A stretch of DNA of 64,000 bases from Paenibacillus beijingensis (GTDB lineage: Bacteria; Bacillota; Bacilli; Paenibacillales; Paenibacillaceae). Under the pieces are notes generated by a model, which saw only the letters and a program-made list of their open reading frames with translations, had not been told where the DNA came from and made no database searches. The stretch covers positions 4,553,501-4,617,500 of the forward strand of contig NZ_CP011058.1 of the NCBI RefSeq assembly GCF_000961095.1, given 5' to 3'. Position 1 is the first letter of the stretch. Every line of letters begins with the position of its first letter. The position numbers and the translations under genes were made by a program. Positions 25,395 to 33,378 of this stretch are shown here, piece after piece.

Positions 25395-25883
25395 ATGGCC
25401 GACAAAAAAATAATTAACGGAATCCCGCTGCCGGACCGTTTGGATACAGTCGACAAGCAAATTTTAGAAGCGCTGCATGAAAACGGCCGGGTCTCATATA
25501 CCGAACTTGCGCAAAAAATCGGCATGTCACGCGTTGCAATCCAGGCCCGAATCAATTCGATGATCGACGAAGGCGTAATCGAACGGTTTACGATCGTCAT
25601 CAATCCGGCCAAAATCGGAGTGATGGTATCCGCCTTTTTTAATGTGGATATCGAACCGCAGTTTTTGGATGAGGTGGCGGAGAAGCTGGAGATGGAGCCA
25701 TCGGTAACAAGTCTTTATCATATGACCGGTCCAAGTACGCTCCACATGCACGGCATTTTTGAGACTACGGAAGAGATGGAGCGCTTTTTGCTCGAAAAGC
25801 TTTATAAAATGCCGGGTATCGTGAAGGTCGAGTCGCAGTTGCTGCTTAATCGGTATAAAAGCCGTATGGGCATGAAGCTATAG
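25395..25883 (+). CDS. Lrp/AsnC-family transcriptional regulator
   Basis: A 162-residue regulator with an N-terminal winged HTH (LDTVDKQILEALHENGRVSY, then TELAQKIGMSRVAIQARI). A C-terminal RAM-like ligand domain (about 75-150) follows. The gene lies 11 bases upstream of two chromate-transporter genes and is probably cotranscribed with them, so it likely regulates them. The effector is unknown. ATG 25395 follows GGGGTGGAAG; the five codons upstream of it (from ATG 25380) lie too close to the promoter. DNA here is visibly AT-richer than the flanking housekeeping genes. Confidence 0.88.
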   Translation: MADKKIINGIPLPDRLDTVDKQILEALHENGRVSYTELAQKIGMSRVAIQARINSMIDEGVIERFTIVINPAKIGVMVSAFFNVDIEPQFLDEVAEKLEMEPSVTSLYHMTGPSTLHMHGIFETTEEMERFLLEKLYKMPGIVKVESQLLLNRYKSRMGMKL

Positions 25884-25894
25884 GAGGAATAACG

Positions 25895-26467
25895 ATGAGT
25901 GTGTACAAAGATCTGACGTTTGGATTGGGGAGGACAGGGATATTGGGTTACGGAGGCGGACCGTCGGTTATTCCGCTTATCCGTCATGAAGCGGTTACCC
26001 GTTATAAATGGGTAAGCGACGAGGAGTTTGCAGAGATTCTGGCGATTGCAAATGCGCTTCCCGGACCGATCGCAACCAAGATGGCCGCGTATCTTGGATT
26101 CCGGATGAAGGGTTGGCTGGGTGCGGTCGTTGCGGTTTGCGCTCACATTTTACCGACTAGTATAGCGATTGTCGCTTTGCTCGGCACATTGTATGCATTA
26201 AAAAATTCCAAATATGTCGCGGGCATGATCGCCGCGGTCCGACCGGTCATCGTTGTCATGCTGGGCATGATGGCGTATGAATTTGCGATGAAGGCGTGGA
26301 AGGGGCTTGGGAAAGGATTTGCGATTGCTTTTGGACTGCTTGCTTTTATACTGCTCTCCGTTGTCAATATTCATCCCGGCATCGTCATCGCGTTGTTCAT
26401 TGCGTACGGCGCTTTTCACTTGAGATTATGGAGCCGTAAGACGAATAAAGAGAAAGGGATGTCATAA
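25895..26467 (+). CDS. Chromate transporter family protein, first half-size subunit
   Basis: A 190-residue short-chain CHR-family membrane protein with about six hydrophobic segments. The family motifs LGYGGGPSVIPLI (about 16-28) and NALPGPIATKMAAYLG (about 53-68) are present. Short CHR proteins work as pairs with opposite topology; the next gene supplies the partner. Substrates are chromate or, in many bacteria, an unidentified anion such as sulfate-like oxyanions. AGGAGGA lies before ATG 25895. The stop codon overlaps the next start by one base. Confidence 0.9.
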   Translation: MSVYKDLTFGLGRTGILGYGGGPSVIPLIRHEAVTRYKWVSDEEFAEILAIANALPGPIATKMAAYLGFRMKGWLGAVVAVCAHILPTSIAIVALLGTLYALKNSKYVAGMIAAVRPVIVVMLGMMAYEFAMKAWKGLGKGFAIAFGLLAFILLSVVNIHPGIVIALFIAYGAFHLRLWSRKTNKEKGMS

Positions 26468-27006
26468 TGAGCTGGTTTGAAATGTTCTGGGGTTTTTTTG
26501 TTGCGAACGTACTCGGTTACGGGGGAGGACCTGCTTCGATCCCCTTGATGCAAGAGGAGATTGTCAATCATTACGGCTGGCTGACGAACGATCAGTTCGC
26601 CGATTTGCTCGCGGTTGGAAACGCACTGCCCGGACCGATCGCCACCAAAATCGCCGCATTTGTAGGGTATCAGCAGCTCGGCTGGGCCGGTTTCTTGATT
26701 GCCACCTGCGCCACGGTTGTTCCTTCGGCCGTTGCTTTAATCATTTTGCTGCAAATATTGAACCGCTACCGGCAGTCGTCTGTCGTTAAAGGGATTACGT
26801 TATTGGTGCAGCCGGTGATCGCCGTCATGATGCTGCTGTTAACGTGGCAGATGTCGGATGTTTCGGTTGTTTCCATCGGCATATGGCAATCGCTTGCCAT
26901 TGCGGCGGTGGCGCTGTGGGCGATGACGAAAGGGAAAATCCATCCCGCAATTGTCATCGTGGCCGCATTCGCTTACGGCGGGCTGGTATTGTCGCATACG
27001 ATATAA
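26467..27006 (+). CDS. Chromate transporter family protein, second half-size subunit
   Basis: A 179-residue CHR-family partner of the preceding gene. It has the same signature blocks (VLGYGGGPASIPLMQEE, NALPGPIATKIAAFVG) and several membrane segments. The one-base overlap with the first subunit suggests equal production of the two. A stem-loop follows, shared with the convergent pucR gene. Confidence 0.9.
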   Translation: MSWFEMFWGFFVANVLGYGGGPASIPLMQEEIVNHYGWLTNDQFADLLAVGNALPGPIATKIAAFVGYQQLGWAGFLIATCATVVPSAVALIILLQILNRYRQSSVVKGITLLVQPVIAVMMLLLTWQMSDVSVVSIGIWQSLAIAAVALWAMTKGKIHPAIVIVAAFAYGGLVLSHTI

Positions 27007-27014
27007 CATGGATG

Positions 27015-27039
27015 AGGCCAAACCGACCAGGTTTGGCCT
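27015..27039. terminator. Stem-loop between convergent chr and pucR genes
   Basis: A perfect 10-bp stem AGGCCAAACC (27015-27024) / GGTTTGGCCT (27030-27039) with a 5-base loop. The U-tract is weak on either strand, but the position between convergent genes supports a terminator role. Confidence 0.65.
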
Positions 27040-27058
27040 TAAATCCATTTGCATCGTT

Positions 27059-28720
27059 TTATTTGCCGCTTAGCAGCGATTCGATCAAATAAGCGACCCG
27101 GAAACGAAGGCTGTCGCTTGTGGAACGTAAATTACGGCCTGTTAATTGCTCATACTTTTCTAACCGGTAAATGACGGTATTGCGATGAACGATGAGCTGT
27201 TTGGCGGTATCGGCGATTTGACAATGGTTTTCGTAAAAAACCATCAGCGTTTTCATCAGTTCGTTCCGCTCCTTCTCACCCAACTCTTGCATATCTTTAA
27301 ACGTATCGTTGTAAAATTCCTCCAGATTCGCCATCGGAATCATTCTTAACAAGTCAATCAATTCTTTAATGTGATATAATTGCACAAATTTTTGTTTCTT
27401 GCTGTTGTACCCGGTTTGCAATGCGTCGAACGCTTCTGTATACGTAAGTGGAATATCGGTATGCTTCTCAACTGGATTGCCTACGCCAAAGGAAATGGCG
27501 ATCCGTTTGCTCTCAAAAATATGGTCGGCAATCTTTTTGAGCTGATTCACCAGTTCCTTTTCCATTTGGAGAAAAGTCATTTCATCCGGATTGTAAAAAC
27601 GAATGATGACGAACAAATCGTTTTTTGGAAAGATGACAAAAGCTTTTCCGTCATTCAGAAATTGTTTTTTCAGCAATTGATAAAGGTCTTCCCGCTCCGT
27701 AAACCGGCTTACTTCCTGCGAAGCGGACATCCCGCCGGCCGATTCGGAAAGCGGATCTTTTTTGGCGACAATACATAAAGAAATGCTTCTTTCATTTAAG
27801 CCGTATCTTTTTCCGCGGTGAAGCACTTCCTGTTCAGAAGTTACAAAGCCTTCAACCAAATCTGTAAAAAATTCATTTTTGTACCTTCTTGAGCGCTCCT
27901 TAACCGCCTGCTCCTTCAACATTTCGAAACTGATCACGTTAGCAGCCTGTTCCATTGCCATTACCGGAAGATTATTCATTTGCAGCTCTTCGTCTATAAA
28001 TGAAACGAGGAACCCTTGAGGCTGATACGTTTGAATAGGGAGAATGACGGCTTGCCGGCTTGGAAACTCTGTATCGAAAATAAGACATACCGACTGACTG
28101 GAATTCGCCGGCAATAACGGGGGGATGGCTTCCCGGATCGCAGGCAGCGCCGCCATAAGAGAGACGTCTTCAAAGTGACGGGAAAACGAACTGACTTCGA
28201 GTTTATGATTTAGCAGCAAGGTAGGGGAATGCAAAAGGCCGGAAAGTTCCTGCAAAATTTCTGGAATTCCTTTTCCTTCCAAGACAAGATTGGAAAAATG
28301 TCTATGGCTATCCAATGCGTACCGCAGCTCATCCGTTCTTTTCTCCAGAATATAGCTTAATGCTTCGTGCAAAACTTCACCCAAAGAATAATCAAGAGGC
28401 AGCTCGATAAGCGGAAAGTTCAAACGGTCAGCGACGGCTATAACCTGATCGGGGATTTGGTTCAAAAATCGTTTCATCTTGATGACGAGACCGGCGCAGC
28501 CGACGCCGGCCAATTTGGACACAAGCGTTTCCAATTGCTCCGGATTATCTTTCATGGCATAGGCCGTCGTCAGCAGAAGCTCATGAGGCTTAATAAAATC
28601 GACGATATCCGGTGCATCCATCATATTGACGGATTCAACGGTGCGCTCTATTCCGTTATGCCCGGCAATAATTCTGGATTGCCGGAACTTTGGAATTTTA
28701 AGAAGATCCTCTACTATCAC
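27059..28720 (-). CDS. PucR-family transcriptional regulator
   Basis: A 553-residue regulator. The N-terminal PucR domain (about 1-125, RIIAGHNGIERTVESVNMMD, DFIKPHELLLTT) is followed by a central sensor-like region. The C-terminal HTH_30 domain (about 495-550) includes CQIADTAKQLIVHRNTVIYR. Such proteins control purine, amino-acid or GABA catabolism. It is transcribed away from the DctA-type gene across a 387-bp divergent region, so that carrier is the likely target. The start is GTG at 28720 after an AGAGGGA site (minus strand). The gene is AT-rich with many A/T-ending codons, unlike its housekeeping neighbours, suggesting transfer. Confidence 0.9.
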   Translation of the reverse strand: MIVEDLLKIPKFRQSRIIAGHNGIERTVESVNMMDAPDIVDFIKPHELLLTTAYAMKDNPEQLETLVSKLAGVGCAGLVIKMKRFLNQIPDQVIAVADRLNFPLIELPLDYSLGEVLHEALSYILEKRTDELRYALDSHRHFSNLVLEGKGIPEILQELSGLLHSPTLLLNHKLEVSSFSRHFEDVSLMAALPAIREAIPPLLPANSSQSVCLIFDTEFPSRQAVILPIQTYQPQGFLVSFIDEELQMNNLPVMAMEQAANVISFEMLKEQAVKERSRRYKNEFFTDLVEGFVTSEQEVLHRGKRYGLNERSISLCIVAKKDPLSESAGGMSASQEVSRFTEREDLYQLLKKQFLNDGKAFVIFPKNDLFVIIRFYNPDEMTFLQMEKELVNQLKKIADHIFESKRIAISFGVGNPVEKHTDIPLTYTEAFDALQTGYNSKKQKFVQLYHIKELIDLLRMIPMANLEEFYNDTFKDMQELGEKERNELMKTLMVFYENHCQIADTAKQLIVHRNTVIYRLEKYEQLTGRNLRSTSDSLRFRVAYLIESLLSGK

Positions 28721-28792
28721 ATCCCGACGCTCCCTCTAACGTGAAGTAACTTAACAATAACTATAATGGAGAAGAAAAGGAAAGTAAATACG

Positions 28793-28821
28793 ATTATCAA
28801 GGCCAATTAACCAAAAATCAA
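28793..28821 (-). promoter_or_regulatory. Promoter of pucR
   Basis: On the minus strand TTGATT (28816-28821), a 17-bp spacer and GATAAT (28793-28798) give a good vegetative promoter, about 70 bases before the GTG start. Confidence 0.65.
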
Positions 28822-29024
28822 GAAGATAATTAGTTATAATGACCAATTTTATCAATTATATTGCGTATTTTATTCCATAGGCTAACCATACCTCCTTTGA
28901 ATTCGCGTATCTGTTTGACCCATTGTAGATTTTAGCCAAAAGGTCAGCAGAAAGTTTAGCTAAAATAAACATTGTAGGGACAGGTTATAACTTGTAAGAT
29001 GTCACTATAGAAAACGGGATACGT

Positions 29025-29043
29025 TATAATAAGTCACTTATTA
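29025..29043 (+). promoter_or_regulatory. -10 box and palindromic operator of the first dctA gene
   Basis: TATAAT at 29025-29030 is overlapped by the perfect palindrome TAATAAGT-C-ACTTATTA (29027-29043), which would cover the transcription start. No good -35 box is visible. GTCACT occurs at 29001-29006 and 29033-29038, and GTTATAA at 28984 and 29023. A repressor, or a regulator acting on a weak promoter (candidate: the divergent PucR protein), is inferred. The rest of the 387-bp divergent gap is AT-rich without a gene. Confidence 0.6.
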
Positions 29044-29107
29044 AGGGAGGGGCATGTTGCTTATTAACCGAATTTGACTCACATCATAATAAGGGGAGCG
29101 AAACAAG

Positions 29108-30424
29108 ATGAAACAAGAAGCAATATCTCGCAAAAAACCTTTTTACAAGGGGCTTTTCTTTCAAATTATCGTGTCGATCGTTGCAGGTGTTTTGGTTGGG
29201 TACTTTTACCCGGATCTCGGAAATGCGTTAAAACCTTTAGGGGACGGCTTCATTAAACTGATTAAAATGATTATCGCCCCGCTCGTATTCGGCGTTGTCG
29301 TTGTCGGCATCGCAAAGGTCGGCGACATTAAAGCTGTCGGCAGAATCGGGGGCAAAACAATTCTCTACTTCGAGATTGTTACTACGTTCGCACTCATTAT
29401 CGGTCTGGTCGTTGCCAATATCGCGAACCCGGGCAAAGGCATGAACGTCGACGCGACCACGTTATCGACCGACGCCGTGGAGGCGAAAACGAAAGGCGCG
29501 GAGCTTCCGAGCGAAGCGGATTTTATTATGAACATCATTCCGGAGAGCGTTGTCGGAGCGTTCGCAACCAACAGCATGCTTCAGGTGCTGCTTGTCTCCT
29601 GTTTGTTCGGTTTTGCGCTTGTTCATACGGGAGGGCGCACTTCGGAAGTGATACTCGATCTGCTTGAGCGGGTTAACGAGGTCATCTTCAAAATCATGGG
29701 TTATATTATGAAGCTGACGGCGCTGGCCACTTTCGGGGCGATGGCCGCTGCTGTCAGCCAATACGGTCTAAACATGCTGATCTCGTTCGGCAAGCTGTTT
29801 ATCGCCATGACCATCGCATGTCTCATCTTCGTTGTTGTTCTGGCCATTGTAATGCGTGTATTTACCGGACTTAGCCTCTGGAAGATGATCAAATACATCC
29901 GCGAAGAAATTTTTCTATCGTTCGCTACCGGTTCAACGGAAGCCGTTATGCCACAGCTGATGGAAAAAATGGAGAAAGCGGGCTGCAACCGCGCCGTGGT
30001 CGGCTTGGTCGTACCAACCGGATATTCATTCAACCTCGATGGCGCCTCCATCTACCTGTCGTTGGCTCTCGTCTTCCTGGCCCAAGCAACAGGCGTTGAA
30101 TTGTCGCTTGCGCAGCAGCTTCTTATGCTCGGCATATTGATGTTAACTTCGAAAGGGATGGCGGGCATTCCGGGTTCCGCCTTTGTCGCGCTGTCGGCGA
30201 CAGCCGCTGCGACCGGCGTCATTCCAATCGCAGCCGTCGCGCTCATGCTCGCTCCGGACCGCATTATGGGCAATTACCGGACCACAGTCAACATTATCGG
30301 TTATGCCGTTGCTTCCTTTATCGTTGCGCGTTGGGAACGTTTGCTCAATGTCGAGCAAGCCAAAGACGCCTTGATCGGAAATGTTAAGCCTCAAGCCGCT
30401 AAAACATTCTCTGAAGCGGTTTGA
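29108..30424 (+). CDS. DctA-type dicarboxylate/amino acid:cation symporter 1
   Basis: A 438-residue secondary carrier of the DAACS family, taking up C4-dicarboxylates or glutamate/aspartate with protons or sodium. Hallmarks are LVFGVVVVGIAKVGD near the N-terminus, FATGSTEAVMPQLMEKM (serine-rich hairpin region) and SFNLDGASIYLSLALVFLAQ. About eight membrane helices plus re-entrant loops are expected. The gene is divergent from pucR and preceded by an operator-like palindrome. A closely related paralogue lies inverted at 33379-34707. The carrier is probably the target of PucR control. The promoter of rplS starts right behind it. Confidence 0.9.
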   Translation: MKQEAISRKKPFYKGLFFQIIVSIVAGVLVGYFYPDLGNALKPLGDGFIKLIKMIIAPLVFGVVVVGIAKVGDIKAVGRIGGKTILYFEIVTTFALIIGLVVANIANPGKGMNVDATTLSTDAVEAKTKGAELPSEADFIMNIIPESVVGAFATNSMLQVLLVSCLFGFALVHTGGRTSEVILDLLERVNEVIFKIMGYIMKLTALATFGAMAAAVSQYGLNMLISFGKLFIAMTIACLIFVVVLAIVMRVFTGLSLWKMIKYIREEIFLSFATGSTEAVMPQLMEKMEKAGCNRAVVGLVVPTGYSFNLDGASIYLSLALVFLAQATGVELSLAQQLLMLGILMLTSKGMAGIPGSAFVALSATAAATGVIPIAAVALMLAPDRIMGNYRTTVNIIGYAVASFIVARWERLLNVEQAKDALIGNVKPQAAKTFSEAV

Positions 30425-30433
30425 TACGGGATA

Positions 30434-30462
30434 TTGTCTTTTTTATCCGGATATGCTACAAT
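30434..30462 (+). promoter_or_regulatory. Promoter of rplS
   Basis: TTGTCT (30434-30439), a 17-bp spacer and TACAAT (30457-30462) preceded by TGC form an extended -10 promoter. It starts 10 bases after the dctA stop and isolates rplS from the inserted block. Confidence 0.82.
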
Positions 30463-30468
30463 TACAAA

Positions 30469-30552
30469 TGTTGTGTGTAAAACGGACGGTCCTCTATCGG
30501 TCAAGACCCGGCTCAAGGAGACAGCCGGCGAGCTTATATGAACGTCTATGGT
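30469..30552 (+). ncRNA. Candidate L19 leader (5' UTR of rplS)
   Basis: The roughly 100-base leader between the promoter and the rplS ribosome site contains a CCGGCT/AGCCGG stem (30508-30513, 30523-30528) and a GGAC-GGTCC motif near 30484-30492. Firmicutes are known to carry an autoregulatory L19 leader at this place. The location fits, but the full consensus could not be checked here. Confidence 0.4.
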
Positions 30553-30570
30553 GGAAGGAGGGACTTAAAC

Positions 30571-30912
30571 ATGAACATTGTACAAGCGATTACTCAGGAA
30601 CAGCTCCGCAAGGACATTCCTAGCTTCCGTCCCGGCGATACGCTGAAAGTATACGTAAAAGTTATCGAGGGTTCCCGCGAGCGGATTCAGCTGTTTGAAG
30701 GCGTTGTTATTAAACGCCGCGGCGGCGGAATCAGCGAAACGTTCACGGTTCGCAAAATTTCTTACGGCGTTGGCGTAGAAAGAACGTTCCCGGTGAATTC
30801 GCCGAAGATCGACAAGATCGAAGTGGCTCGCCGCGGTAAAGTTCGTCGTGCGAAACTGTACTACCTCCGCAGCCTGCGCGGCAAAGCGGCAAGAATCAAA
30901 GAAATCCGTTAA
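30571..30912 (+). CDS. rplS: 50S ribosomal protein L19
   Basis: L19 (113 residues) sits at the 30S-50S interface. Typical segments are DIPSFRPGDTLKVYVKVIEG, RRGGGISETFTVRKISYGVG and RRAKLYYLRSLRGKAARI. A strong GGAAGGAGGG (30553-30562) fixes ATG 30571. In B. subtilis rplS follows trmD directly; here 5.4 kb of regulators and transporters intervene. Confidence 0.98.
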   Translation: MNIVQAITQEQLRKDIPSFRPGDTLKVYVKVIEGSRERIQLFEGVVIKRRGGGISETFTVRKISYGVGVERTFPVNSPKIDKIEVARRGKVRRAKLYYLRSLRGKAARIKEIR

Positions 30913-30923
30913 GGATAAACGTC

Positions 30924-30960
30924 AAGAGGGGCTTGCGCAAACAAGTCCCTTTTCGTTTTT
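30924..30960 (+). terminator. Intrinsic terminator of rplS
   Basis: An approximately 12-bp stem (30924-30935 with 30942-30953, two G-T wobbles, loop CGCAAA) is followed by a broken T-tract (TTTCGTTTTTT). Confidence 0.8.
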
Positions 30961-31027
30961 TCGGAAATACTAATACCGTTGCAATGAAGAACATAACCGG
31001 ACTTCGCCGGGGAAAGAGGCGTAACGA

Positions 31028-31723
31028 ATGGATCAGCAACAGCGCACTGAACAGGAAATCCCGGCTCCTGAATTTTCGGGGAACAGGGAAATCCGGATGG
31101 CGTCCGGCGATGGCGGCCGGCCGGCCGATACGGCTGTACGTCAATCTGGCGGCGGCAAAGCCCAGAAGGAAATTGTGGAATGGATTAAGGCGCTTGCCAT
31201 CGCATCCCTTCTCGTATTTCTCATCCGCTGGTTTTTGTTCGCGCCGTTTGTCGTGGACGGGCCGTCCATGCAGCCTAACTTTGAGTCCGGGGAACGTTTG
31301 ATCGTCAATAAAATTCTGTATTCCATCCGCGAACCGAAACGGGGCGAAGTCGTCGTGTTTCATGTGCCGGAGGAAGGCCGCGATTTCATTAAGCGAGTCA
31401 TTGCCATCCCCGGGGATCAAGTAAAGGTGGACGGGGACGACGTTTATATTAACGGTGTCAAGCAGGAAGAGCCTTACCTGAAACAAGCGATCGAACAAGC
31501 GCACAAGGAAGGCAGACTGTATAACATTGGCCCGTCTTTCCCTAACGAGACCTTTACGGACGGCACTGTTCCTGCAGATTCGTTTCTTGCACTGGGCGAT
31601 AACCGGGGCAACAGCGAGGACAGCCGGATGATCGGCTATATTTCCGACAAGGAATTGATTGGACGGGCGGACGTCATTTTTTGGCCGCTGAACAAAATCG
31701 AATTTATTAAACACAACTGGTAA
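31028..31723 (+). CDS. lepB: Signal peptidase I
   Basis: This type I signal peptidase (231 residues) removes signal peptides of exported proteins on the outer face of the membrane. A cytoplasmic N-terminal tail (about 1-50, Gly/Gln-rich) is followed by one membrane helix (about 53-73). Catalytic S80 is in VVDGPSMQPNF and catalytic K122 is in FIKRVIAIPGD. The conserved GDNRGNSEDSR box comes near the C-terminus. It is the SipS/T-like type of Gram-positive bacteria. ATG 31028 follows AAAGAGGCG. Confidence 0.95.
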   Translation: MDQQQRTEQEIPAPEFSGNREIRMASGDGGRPADTAVRQSGGGKAQKEIVEWIKALAIASLLVFLIRWFLFAPFVVDGPSMQPNFESGERLIVNKILYSIREPKRGEVVVFHVPEEGRDFIKRVIAIPGDQVKVDGDDVYINGVKQEEPYLKQAIEQAHKEGRLYNIGPSFPNETFTDGTVPADSFLALGDNRGNSEDSRMIGYISDKELIGRADVIFWPLNKIEFIKHNW

Positions 31724-31733
31724 TTTGAGATTT

Positions 31734-31749
31734 AGGCGGCATTCCGCCT
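31734..31749 (+). other. Small hairpin between lepB and rbgA
   Basis: A perfect stem AGGCGG-CATT-CCGCCT just upstream of the rbgA ribosome site (GGATGAGGTG). No U-tract follows; it may affect mRNA stability or translation of rbgA. Confidence 0.4.
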
Positions 31750-31765
31750 TGGATGAGGTGAACGC

Positions 31766-32638
31766 ATGACGATACAGTGGTTTCCGGGCCATATGACCAA
31801 AGCGCGGCGGCAGATCGAAGAGAAGCTGAAGCTGATCGATGTCGTTATCGAGCTGATCGACGCCCGCATCCCGCTTTCAAGCCGCAACCCGATGATCGAC
31901 GACATTTTGCGGGGGAAACCACGTCTGATTGTGCTGAACAAATCGGATTTGGCCGATGCGAAGGAAACGGAACGTTGGATCGCTTATTTTGCGGCTGAAG
32001 GACACCGCAGCATTGCGGTCGATTCGTCGACCGGAACGCGGGTAAACGAGATCCCGGTACTCGCAAAAGAGCTGCTGCAGCATAAAATTCAGCGTCAGAT
32101 CGATAAAGGGATCAATCCGCGGGCAGTCAGAGGACTTATCGTCGGCATTCCGAACGTTGGCAAGTCGACGCTCATTAACCGCCTTGCGGGCAGGAACATC
32201 GCGGCGACAGGCGACCGCCCGGGCGTGACGAAAGGCCAGCAGTGGATTAAGGTCGGTACCGAGATGGAGCTGCTGGATACGCCCGGCATTTTGTGGCCCA
32301 AGTTTGAGGATCAGCTTGTCGGCTACAGGCTGGCGATGACCGGCGCGATCAAGGAGCAGGTGTTGAACGTGGAAGACGTGGCTTTTTTCGCGGTGAAGGC
32401 GATTGCCGGCCGTTATTGGCCGCAAATGCAGGAGCGCTTTGGCGTTGAAGAGCCGCCGAAGGATCTGGAGGATGCGGACGAAGTTGTGCGCGTCATGGAA
32501 GAGATCGGACGCAAGCGCGGCTGTCTCGTCGGCGGCGGCCGGGTCGATCTGGAGAAGGCTTCCGGCATCATTCTCCGCGAGCTCAGGGCGGGCAAGCTGG
32601 GGCGCATTACGCTGGAAGCGGCGCAGTCGGAGGTTTAG
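31766..32638 (+). CDS. rbgA: Ribosome biogenesis GTPase RbgA (YlqF)
   Basis: RbgA is a circularly permuted GTPase that completes 50S assembly (L16 incorporation). Motif order is permuted: G4 NKSD (58-61) precedes G1 GIPNVGKST (127-135) and G3 DTPG, followed by a C-terminal ANTAR-like helical domain. Length 290 fits the family. ATG 31766 follows GGATGAGGTG. rnhB starts 2 bases after its stop. Confidence 0.96.
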   Translation: MTIQWFPGHMTKARRQIEEKLKLIDVVIELIDARIPLSSRNPMIDDILRGKPRLIVLNKSDLADAKETERWIAYFAAEGHRSIAVDSSTGTRVNEIPVLAKELLQHKIQRQIDKGINPRAVRGLIVGIPNVGKSTLINRLAGRNIAATGDRPGVTKGQQWIKVGTEMELLDTPGILWPKFEDQLVGYRLAMTGAIKEQVLNVEDVAFFAVKAIAGRYWPQMQERFGVEEPPKDLEDADEVVRVMEEIGRKRGCLVGGGRVDLEKASGIILRELRAGKLGRITLEAAQSEV

Positions 32639-32640
32639 CC

Positions 32641-33252
32641 GTGCTCAGTTACGAACAACCTTTATGGGAGCGGGGAGCCGAAGCGGTTGCCGGAATCGAC
32701 GAGGTGGGAAGAGGCTGCCTGTTTGGCGACGTCGTCGCGGCGGCGGTTATTTTGCCGCCCGGACTTGTCCTGGAAGGAATCGACGATTCAAAGAAGCTCT
32801 CGGAGAAAAAGCGGGAGCAGCTGTATGATGTAATTGCGGAGCAGGCCGTGGCCTGGTCGGTAACACGCATTGACGCGGAAACGATCGACCGGATCAACAT
32901 TAAGCAGGCGTCGAGACTCGCGATGAAAAAAGCGGTCGAAGCGCTGCGGGTGGAGCCCGACCATTTGCTGGTCGACGCCGAAAAGGTCGATTTGGATATT
33001 CCGCAGCTAGCCATCATTCATGGAGATGCGGTCAGCCAGTCGATCGCGGCCGCTTCCATCATGGCCAAAGTGACGCGCGATCGGCTCTGCAAGCAGGAAT
33101 GGGATATGCTATACCCGGCATACGGAATTGCCGTACATAAAGGTTATGCCACCAAGCTTCACCGGGAAAGACTGCTGGAGTACGGACCGAGTCCGATGCA
33201 CCGCCAGTCGTTTCTCGGAAAGCTGTTTGCCGAGCAGCAGGTATTGTTTTAA
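32641..33252 (+). CDS. rnhB: Ribonuclease HII
   Basis: RNase HII (203 residues) removes RNA from RNA-DNA hybrids and misincorporated ribonucleotides. The DEDD residues are D20 and E21 (GIDEVGRG), D112 (LLVDAEKVD) and D147 (MAKVTRDR), with the DDSKKLSEKKRE loop. The start is GTG 32641, 6 bases after GGAGGT in the end of rbgA, so the two are coupled. Compared with B. subtilis RNase HII the N-terminal extension is short. Confidence 0.95.
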   Translation: MLSYEQPLWERGAEAVAGIDEVGRGCLFGDVVAAAVILPPGLVLEGIDDSKKLSEKKREQLYDVIAEQAVAWSVTRIDAETIDRINIKQASRLAMKKAVEALRVEPDHLLVDAEKVDLDIPQLAIIHGDAVSQSIAAASIMAKVTRDRLCKQEWDMLYPAYGIAVHKGYATKLHRERLLEYGPSPMHRQSFLGKLFAEQQVLF

Positions 33253-33278
33253 GAGGCAATCATCCTAATCATTCAAAC

Positions 33279-33329
33279 AAAGAAGCTTCCAAAACCACGA
33301 TTGCGTGGGCTGGAAGCTTCTTCTTTTTT
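33279..33329. terminator. Terminator between rnhB and the inverted dctA gene
   Basis: GAAGCTTCC arms (33282-33290 and 33312-33320, extended by A/T pairs) surround an inner CCACG/CGTGG stem; CTTTTTT follows on the plus strand. It serves the end of rnhB and, from the other side, possibly the convergent dctA. Confidence 0.88.
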
Positions 33330-33378
33330 GTCAACAAGCATATTCAAAGCGAAAGCTTAGCGTCTATAATTCTTTCAA

